A stretch of 10,160 nucleotides of DNA. It comes from an uncultured Veillonella sp. (GTDB lineage Bacteria; Bacillota; Negativicutes; Veillonellales; Veillonellaceae). The first letter of the stretch is position 1. Each line of letters opens with the position of its first letter. The DNA lies in the NCBI GenBank assembly GCA_934216375.1, contig CAKQBP010000032.1, forward strand, positions 1-10,160. Reading direction: 5' to 3'. Under the pieces are notes generated by a model that ran no database searches, was not told the origin of the DNA, and saw nothing but the letters and a program-made list of their open reading frames with translations. The translations under genes were made by a program, and so were the position numbers. Shown here one piece after another: positions 5,613 through 10,160 of this stretch.

Positions 5613-8288
5613 TTGTTGGCGGATTTTCTTAACACCGATGTACATACCATAACCATACTCAGCATTATCTTCGAACAAGGAGTTTGCCCAAGAAGGACCA
5701 TGACCTTGTTGGTTAGTTGTGTATGGAGATGCAGGCATGGAAGCACCCCAGATGGAGGAACAACCAGTTGCATTGGCAATCATCATACGGTCACCGAACA
5801 ATTGAGTTAACAATTTAGCATAAGGAGTTTCACCACAACCTGCGCAAGCACCGGAGAATTCGAACAATGGTTGTTCAAATTGGGAACCTTTAACAGTTTC
5901 CTTCTTCATAGGATTTTCTTTTACAGGAAGGTTAACACCATAGTTCCAAGCTTCAGCTTGTTCGATTTCAGTATCGATGGATGTCATTACAATAGCTTTG
6001 CCTTTAGGAGCTGGACAGATATCAACACAGTTACCGCAACCCAAGCAGTCTAATGGGGATACTGCGATACGGAATTGAAGATCTTTAGCGCCCATAGCAG
6101 GGATTGTATCGAAATGTTCTGGAGCCGCAGCCACTTCTGCTTCAGTTGCCAAAATTGGACGAATTGTAGCATGTGGACATACGAAGGAACATTGGTTACA
6201 TTGAATACAGTTTTCAGGCAACCATTTTGGAACGAACAATGCAGGACCGCGTTTTTCGAATTTAGCAGTACCAGCAGGTAATGTACCATCTTCATAGCCA
6301 GAGAATTTGGATACAGGAAGATCATAACCAGCTTGTGCATTGATTGGTTGTGCAATATTTTGAACGAAGGATGGGCAAGATTCGCAACCAGGTTTAACTG
6401 CATGATTGCCATCATCTACTGCGTCTTTCCAGCTAGCAGGAACATCTACTTTTACCAAAGCGCCAACGCCTTGATCGATAGCAGCATTGTTCATGTCAAC
6501 GATATTTTGACCTTTTTTACCGTAAGAAGTTACTACAGATTCTTTAAGGTATTTAACAGCATCATCTACAGGGATGATTTCAGTCAATTTGAAGAACGCA
6601 GCTTGCGTTACCATGTTGATACGACCGCCCAAACCGATTTCGGAAGCGATTTTCGCAGCATTGATGATGTAGAAGTTCAATTCTTTTTCTGCGATTTGAC
6701 GACGTAATTTAGCAGGTAAATGTTCATCCAATTCTTCAGGAGACCAAGTACAGTTCAATAAGAATGTACCGCCTTTTTTGATGCCGCGAATCAAGTCGTA
6801 TTCATGTACATAAGATTGACGGTGACATGCTACGAATTGAGGTTCAGTAATCAAGTAAGGCAAGTTGATTGGATTTTTACCAAAACGAAGGTGAGACATT
6901 GTTACGCCACCAGATTTTTTGGAGTCGTAGTCAAAGTATGCTTGAGCATACATATCAGTGTGGTCACCGATGATTTTGATAGCGGATTTATTCGCACCTA
7001 CAGTACCGTCAGAACCGAAGCCCCAGAATTTACATTCAGTCAAACCAGGAGTTTCAACTTCTACGCCTTCAGCACGATCTAAGGACAAGAATGTAACATC
7101 ATCATTGATACCCAATGTGAAGAATTTCTTACCATTTTCAGCAGCTAAATTATCGAATACAGCAACGATGTCTGCAGGGATAACGTCTTTGGAGCTCAAA
7201 CCATAACGACCAGCGATAACTTTTACATTACGGCCACCGTCAACTACAGCTGCTTGTACGTCTAAGAACAATGGTTCAGCCAAAGCACCTGGTTCTTTAG
7301 TACGGTCAAGAACTGCAATGCGTTCTACAGTTTTAGGAAGAGCTTTCAACAAACGATCTGTTGCGAATGGGCGGAACAAATGAACGTTGATAAAACCAAC
7401 TTTGCGACCCAATTTGTTGAGGTAATCCACAGTGGATTCTACAACTTGAGCGGAAGAACCCATAGTTACAACAACATCAGTAGCATCAGGAGCACCATGA
7501 TAGTTGAACAATTGGTAGTTAGTACCTGCCAATTTGTTAACTTCGTTCATGTAGTGTTCTACAACGTCAGGAACGTTCAAGTAGAATTTGTTGGATGCTT
7601 CACGATGTTGGAAGTAAACGTCAGGGTTTTCTGCAGTACCACGAGTTACAGGAGCATCTGGATTTAAAGCATTTTTACGGAAAGCTTTAACAGCATCCAT
7701 GTCAACCAATGGTTTTAAATCTTCATAGTCCCAGATTTGAATTTTTTGAATTTCGTGGGATGTACGGAAACCGTCAAAGAAGTTGATGAAAGGTACGCGA
7801 GTTTTAATAGCTGTCAAGTGAGCTACAGCGGACAAGTCCATTACTTCTTGTACAGAGGATTCAGCTAACATAGCACAGCCAGCTGCACGAGCAGCCATTA
7901 CGTCTTGGTGGTCACCAAAGATAGCCAAAGCATGTGCAGCCAATGCACGAGCAGCTACTTGGAATACACCTGGAAGTAATTCACCTGCTACTTTATATAA
8001 GTTAGGAAGCATCAATAACAAACCTTGGGAAGATGTGAAAGTTGTTGTTAATGCACCAGCTTGTAAAGAACCGTGGGTTGCAGCAGCAGCACCTGCTTCA
8101 GATTGCATTTCTACAACTTGAACAGTGTTGCCGAAGATGTTTTTTCGACCAGATGCAGCCCATTCATCAATGTGTTCTGGCATTGGAGAAGATGGAGTGA
8201 TTGGATAAATCGCAGCAACTTCTGTAAAACCATAAGAAACGTGAGCAGCCGCTTGGTTGCCGTCCATAGTTTTAAATTTACGACTCAT
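5610..8288 (-). CDS. nifJ: PFOR N-terminal part (residues 1-892), ends at premature TGA
   Basis: Contains most PFOR domains. Domain I has YPITPSSPMPEH (28-39) with the pyruvate/TPP residue Thr31, Glu64 in MQSEAGA that activates TPP, and Arg114. These match the positions numbered in the Desulfovibrio africanus enzyme. The CoA-binding and linker domains follow. The ferredoxin-like domain carries C694, C697, C700, C704 and C748, C751, C754, C758 for the medial and distal [4Fe-4S] clusters. The TPP domain starts with CAGCGE (C815, C818) and ATGCSS (C843), three ligands of the proximal cluster, then NSLFEDNAEYGYGM. The frame stops after KKIRQQ. Without the downstream part it lacks the GDG TPP motif and the fourth cluster ligand, so on its own it should not be active. 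Start and ribosome binding site are strong. Confidence 0.9.
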   Translation of the reverse strand: MSRKFKTMDGNQAAAHVSYGFTEVAAIYPITPSSPMPEHIDEWAASGRKNIFGNTVQVVEMQSEAGAAAATHGSLQAGALTTTFTSSQGLLLMLPNLYKVAGELLPGVFQVAARALAAHALAIFGDHQDVMAARAAGCAMLAESSVQEVMDLSAVAHLTAIKTRVPFINFFDGFRTSHEIQKIQIWDYEDLKPLVDMDAVKAFRKNALNPDAPVTRGTAENPDVYFQHREASNKFYLNVPDVVEHYMNEVNKLAGTNYQLFNYHGAPDATDVVVTMGSSAQVVESTVDYLNKLGRKVGFINVHLFRPFATDRLLKALPKTVERIAVLDRTKEPGALAEPLFLDVQAAVVDGGRNVKVIAGRYGLSSKDVIPADIVAVFDNLAAENGKKFFTLGINDDVTFLSLDRAEGVEVETPGLTECKFWGFGSDGTVGANKSAIKIIGDHTDMYAQAYFDYDSKKSGGVTMSHLRFGKNPINLPYLITEPQFVACHRQSYVHEYDLIRGIKKGGTFLLNCTWSPEELDEHLPAKLRRQIAEKELNFYIINAAKIASEIGLGGRINMVTQAAFFKLTEIIPVDDAVKYLKESVVTSYGKKGQNIVDMNNAAIDQGVGALVKVDVPASWKDAVDDGNHAVKPGCESCPSFVQNIAQPINAQAGYDLPVSKFSGYEDGTLPAGTAKFEKRGPALFVPKWLPENCIQCNQCSFVCPHATIRPILATEAEVAAAPEHFDTIPAMGAKDLQFRIAVSPLDCLGCGNCVDICPAPKGKAIVMTSIDTEIEQAEAWNYGVNLPVKENPMKKETVKGSQFEQPLFEFSGACAGCGETPYAKLLTQLFGDRMMIANATGCSSIWGASMPASPYTTNQQGHGPSWANSLFEDNAEYGYGMYIGVKKIRQQ

Positions 8289-8303
8289 GTGATTATTGCC
8301 TCC

Positions 8304-8337
8304 TTAAGCATTTAGCAAAAATAGAACACTTGCTTAA
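8304..8337 (-). promoter_or_regulatory. 5' leader stem-loop overlapping the nifJ ribosome binding site
   Basis: TTAAGCA (8304-8310) and TGCTTAA (8331-8337) are a perfect 7-bp inverted repeat. In the mRNA the upstream arm lies almost at the predicted 5' end, and the downstream arm runs into AAGGAGG, covering its first two bases. The 5' arm can alternatively pair AGCAA with TTGCT (8314-8318). This could stabilise the message or modulate initiation. Confidence 0.5.
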
Positions 8338-8343
8338 TCTATC

Positions 8344-8372
8344 ATTATGTTTAGGAATAACAACCATTACAA
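8344..8372 (-). promoter_or_regulatory. Predicted nifJ promoter
   Basis: On the minus strand, TTGTAA (-35, 8372-8367) and CATAAT (-10, 8349-8344) are separated by exactly 17 bases, with 4 of 6 and 5 of 6 consensus matches. The start would fall near 8337, giving a leader of ~49 nt that begins at the leader stem-loop. The region is AT-rich, so other -10-like sequences exist. Confidence 0.5.
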
Positions 8373-8390
8373 ACTTGCGCACATGAAAAA

Positions 8391-8431
8391 ATAATGCAAT
8401 AATATATATGTTATATATAATATGGCATTAT
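8391..8431. promoter_or_regulatory. 41-bp AT-rich imperfect palindrome upstream of nifJ
   Basis: The outer arms ATAATGC (8391-8397) and GCATTAT (8425-8431) are a perfect inverted repeat. The 27 bases between them are alternating A/T and also largely self-complementary around 8411. The centre lies ~74 bases upstream of the predicted nifJ start, near where LysR-type regulators usually make their primary contact. No T tract follows, so it is not a typical terminator. Confidence 0.45.
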
Positions 8432-8447
8432 GTGTGAGCATACTTTT

Positions 8448-8462
8448 TTGTGATGGGCACAA
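8448..8462. promoter_or_regulatory. Candidate LysR-type operator, TTGTG-N5-CACAA
   Basis: A 15-bp dyad with perfect 5-bp arms, containing the T-N11-A spacing (T8449, A8461) typical of LysR-family boxes. Its centre at 8455 lies ~65 bases before the predicted lysR start and ~118 before that of nifJ. Binding by the adjacent regulator is an inference from location and symmetry. Confidence 0.45.
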
Positions 8463-8484
8463 CCATAATTCCTAATATCATAAC

Positions 8485-8513
8485 TTGATATAGCCCTATA
8501 TGCTAATTATAAC
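8485..8513 (+). promoter_or_regulatory. Predicted promoter of the lysR-type gene
   Basis: TTGATA (8485-8490) and TATAAC (8508-8513) are separated by 17 bases, each differing from the sigma-70 consensus by one base. The predicted start near 8520 leaves a long leader of about 155 nt. A weaker TATAAC at 8643-8648 could give a shorter transcript. Confidence 0.6.
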
Positions 8514-8586
8514 GTGCTGGGCCCTATCAACGCAACACATACAGTGACTGTCGCTTTGCCAATATTGCTATCCATGCTTTACATAA

Positions 8587-8618
8587 AGTAATAGCTAATT
8601 GCATTACAGTAATAACTA
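8587..8618. repeat. Two AGTAATARCTA direct repeats, 21 bp apart, in the lysR leader
   Basis: AGTAATAGCTA (8587-8597) and AGTAATAACTA (8608-8618) repeat at 21 bp, two turns of B-DNA. Between them ATTAC (8603-8607) forms the perfect dyad ATTAC-A-GTAAT (8603-8613) with the second copy and an N10 dyad with the first. Such phased half-sites fit a protein-binding site. No known motif is recognised. Confidence 0.45.
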
Positions 8619-8674
8619 TTCTCATTTAGTTAGGTCACGTCCTATAACCAAGTTTTATTTTTAGGGGGTTAATT

Positions 8675-9598
8675 ATGGATTTTCATCATTTGAAATACTT
8701 CGTTGAAGTAGCTGATCAAAAAAGCTTTAGTAAGGCTGCAAGGAATTTACACATCTCCCAATCTGCAATCAGCCGTACAATTAAAGCTTTAGAAGACGAA
8801 CTTGGTGTTGTTCTCTTCATGCGTAATGCTAAATCTGTAGAACTTACTGATGGGGGTACCATCTTCTTAACCCACGCTAAACGCGTTGTGTTTATGTTTG
8901 AACATCTAAAAACTGATTTTGAAAACGAGTTTCGTTTGGAACAAGGTTCCATCAGAATTGGTATTCCACCAATTACTGATGCTCCCATTTTTGCCCAGTT
9001 ATTAGGTGAATTTAAAAAAGTATATCCACAAATCGAATTAGAACTCTACGAACAAGGTTCTAAAAAGGTTGAGATCAGCGTTCAGGAAGGTTTAATTGAT
9101 ATTGGCATCATCTGTACTAAACCAAACCCTAAAGAATTTGAATCTTTCTACCTTACGAGTGACCCACTGTCCGTTATCATTCCAAAATCTAGCCCTTTAG
9201 CAAAAGAAAAAGAAATTCGCCTAGAAATGCTAGCTGATGAATCCTTTGTATTGCATAAAGACGATTTCAACTTACATGATGAAATCATCAAAGCTTGTAA
9301 ACACACCGGCTTCCAACCGCATATCGTGTTTGAAACGAGCCAACGTGATCTCATGTTACAAACGGTTAGTGCAAACCTTGCTATCGCATTATTACCATCT
9401 CGTCTCTGCCCTGAGGTAGGTGAAAATACGGAGGTTGGTTCTAAGGTTGTCGTAAGACCTCTCGTACCTGAAATTATTCATACCCTTTATGTAATTTGGA
9501 AAAAGGGTCATTACCTCTCCCACGCTTCTCGCTTGTGGTTAGACTTTGTAAACTCCAAATTACCATTACCTGGATTACAACTCGAGGATCGTCAATAA
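8675..9598 (+). CDS. LysR-family transcriptional regulator, divergent from nifJ
   Basis: A 307-residue cytoplasmic regulator of normal LysR-family length. Residues 1-60 form the winged helix-turn-helix (MDFHHLKYFVEVADQKSFSKA then LHISQSAISRTIKALEDELG and LTDGG). Residues ~90-295 form the periplasmic-binding-protein-like effector domain, starting GSIRIGIPP and including DIGIIC and LIAL-type core strands. The effector is unknown. The ATG at 8675 follows AGGGGG (8663-8668) with six bases between. The gene is transcribed away from nifJ across a 386-bp gap with several dyads, the classical arrangement in which a LysR regulator controls its divergent neighbour and itself. Regulation of PFOR is therefore likely but is an inference. 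The stop overlaps the start of the next gene (TAATG), so the two are translationally coupled. Confidence 0.93.
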   Translation: MDFHHLKYFVEVADQKSFSKAARNLHISQSAISRTIKALEDELGVVLFMRNAKSVELTDGGTIFLTHAKRVVFMFEHLKTDFENEFRLEQGSIRIGIPPITDAPIFAQLLGEFKKVYPQIELELYEQGSKKVEISVQEGLIDIGIICTKPNPKEFESFYLTSDPLSVIIPKSSPLAKEKEIRLEMLADESFVLHKDDFNLHDEIIKACKHTGFQPHIVFETSQRDLMLQTVSANLAIALLPSRLCPEVGENTEVGSKVVVRPLVPEIIHTLYVIWKKGHYLSHASRLWLDFVNSKLPLPGLQLEDRQ

Positions 9599-10026
9599 TG
9601 AACAAACCATCTGGGCTCGCATCTAAATTGCGAGCCCTTTTGAAAGCTAAAGAAGCTCCCATGTGGGGCGTTATCATTGTGCTGGTTATCGTTATCATAT
9701 TCCAGCAAATACAAATCTCTGAATTACAATGGCGTGTCGATGAAGACCACGATGGCTCTACCATCGACAGTGTAGCAGGTCGTCTTTACATTCTTGAAGG
9801 GATGGCTAATAAGCATAGCGACCAACTAGACGAAATCCTAAAAGATATTCGTCAACTACAAAATGACGGTGCCAAGTACGACTGGGAACTAAAACAACTG
9901 CAATGGTTGCATCCAGAGCTCAAAGTACAACCACCAGAGGCAAACCCACGCCCATTCAAATCCACAGATCTAAACCTCGATATGAATCCTGGGAAAGTGC
10001 CTGATGTAACAAAACAAAATCAATAA
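9598..10026 (+). CDS. Hypothetical 142-residue single-pass membrane protein
   Basis: I do not recognise a family. The ATG at 9598-9600 overlaps the upstream TAA by one base, with GAGG (9584-9587) ten bases before it. An earlier in-frame ATG at 9496 lies deep inside lysR without support. Residues 1-20 are basic (KPSGLASKLRALLKAKEA). Residues 22-38 form one hydrophobic segment rich in V and I. The rest is hydrophilic: helical, possibly coiled coil at ~55-104 (GRLYILEGMANKHSDQLDEI and onwards), then a Pro- and Asn-rich tail. By the positive-inside rule the N-terminus is cytoplasmic and ~105 residues face outward. There is no signal peptidase or lipobox site. It could be an envelope-anchored scaffold or a partner of a larger membrane protein. 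Coupling to lysR suggests coexpression but not a mechanism. Confidence 0.75.
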   Translation: MNKPSGLASKLRALLKAKEAPMWGVIIVLVIVIIFQQIQISELQWRVDEDHDGSTIDSVAGRLYILEGMANKHSDQLDEILKDIRQLQNDGAKYDWELKQLQWLHPELKVQPPEANPRPFKSTDLNLDMNPGKVPDVTKQNQ

Positions 10027-10043
10027 AGAAATCAGGAATAAAT

Positions 10044-10110
10044 AAAAGCACCTTATATACCTACAAAAGTCATCACAAATGACTCTTCTCATAGGATATA
10101 AGGTGCTTTT
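10044..10110. terminator. Large bidirectional terminator after the lysR operon
   Basis: A perfect 15-bp stem (10044-10058 with 10096-10110, core GCACCTTATAT and ATATAAGGTGC) encloses a 37-base loop. The loop holds a second hairpin, AGTCAT (10068-10073) with ATGACT (10079-10084). T-rich sequence follows on both strands. The symmetry suits a terminator shared with a convergent gene at the right edge. Confidence 0.85.
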
Positions 10111-10130
10111 ATCATTATTCTATTATAAAT

Positions 10131-10160
10131 TTAATTGCTAGTTTTCCCATACGTCTCTGC
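10131..10160 (-). CDS. Possible 3' end of a convergent gene entering at the right edge
   Basis: On the minus strand two frames are open from the window edge: one ends AETYGKTSN at the TAA 10133-10131, the other ends KLAIKFIIE at the TAA 10117-10115. The third frame is closed by TAG. The preceding bidirectional terminator suggests that a gene does end here, but ~10 codons cannot decide the frame or identity. Confidence 0.25.
   Translation of the reverse strand, partial: AETYGKTSN

Larger units (their letters stand above)
4752..8288 (-). pseudogene. nifJ: nifJ, pyruvate:ferredoxin oxidoreductase, interrupted by one in-frame TGA
   Basis: The whole locus encodes the single-chain, ~1178-residue PFOR, which makes acetyl-CoA, CO2 and reduced ferredoxin from pyruvate and CoA using TPP and three [4Fe-4S] clusters. 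From the ATG at 8288-8286 to the TAA at 4754-4752 the frame is one continuous series of 1179 codons. The sole defect is TGA at codon 893 (5612-5610). With one sense codon there, the protein has the normal length and all expected motifs on both sides, with no frameshift and no missing or duplicated residues. I therefore read this as a single gene with a nonsense codon. The gene may be silent, repaired by suppression, or intact in reality with a base-call error here. AAGGAGG (8305-8299) lies 10 bases before the start. Confidence 0.85.

Noticed and set aside
8448..8462. Rex (NADH-sensing repressor) or CRP-type site
   Set aside because: Rex sites have TTGTG and CACAA arms about eight bases apart, and CRP needs TGTGA-N6-TCACA. 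The spacing here is five.
8506..8511. Perfect TATAAT on the minus strand as the nifJ -10 box
   Set aside because: There is no acceptable -35 at 16-18 bp and no TGn extension, and it would give a leader of over 200 nt. The pair at 8344-8372 fits better, though a second start cannot be excluded.
9496..9597. Upstream start giving a 176-residue version of the membrane protein
   Set aside because: It lies within lysR, and the added residues do not look like a leader. The ATG at 9598 has a ribosome binding site and the typical TAATG coupling.

Overview
The window looks like chromosomal DNA from a low-GC anaerobic fermenter. The best guess is a Negativicute, and Veillonella in particular. This rests on the AT-rich gaps, the strong AAGGAGG-type ribosome binding sites, and a single-chain pyruvate:ferredoxin oxidoreductase (PFOR) with highly biased codons of the kind seen in very highly expressed genes. 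The genus is an inference from protein resemblance, not from a marker gene. There are no rRNA or tRNA genes, CRISPR arrays, insertion sequences or phage genes that I can see.

Layout. Positions 1-1437 (+) hold most of a PutP-type sodium/proline symporter whose first ~17 codons lie outside the window. It converges on a WYL-domain transcriptional regulator (1484-2512, -), and the two share a compact bidirectional terminator. A 361-bp AT-rich gap carries the regulator's promoter, a triple TAATACAA repeat and the terminator of the next gene. That gene is a SAM-dependent methyltransferase with a regulatory domain (2874-4490, -). Next comes nifJ for PFOR (4752-8288, -). Its 1178-codon frame is broken once, by an in-frame TGA at 5612-5610, into an 892-residue N-terminal part and a ~285-residue C-terminal part. 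A 386-bp divergent gap follows, with recognisable promoters for both neighbours and several dyads. The LysR-type regulator (8675-9598, +) and a translationally coupled 142-residue single-pass membrane protein of unknown function (9598-10026, +) come next. They end at a large bidirectional terminator, beyond which a convergent gene probably begins to show its 3' end.

How the genes fit together. PFOR splits pyruvate (from lactate, amino acids or sugars) into acetyl-CoA, CO2 and reduced ferredoxin, and is normally central in anaerobes of this type. The divergent LysR regulator is the obvious candidate for controlling it. The WYL regulator and methyltransferase are separate monocistronic units with their own extended -10 promoters. 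PutP supplies proline but has no visible link to the others.

The most notable observation is the TGA in nifJ. The two halves are in the same frame and only one codon is wrong. The break falls inside the TPP-binding domain and separates the fourth ligand of the proximal iron-sulfur cluster from the other three. This argues for a recent nonsense change, a base-call error or stop-codon readthrough rather than a natural two-subunit enzyme. I found no convincing new multi-gene system. The other items are mostly regulatory dyads and repeats in the gaps.
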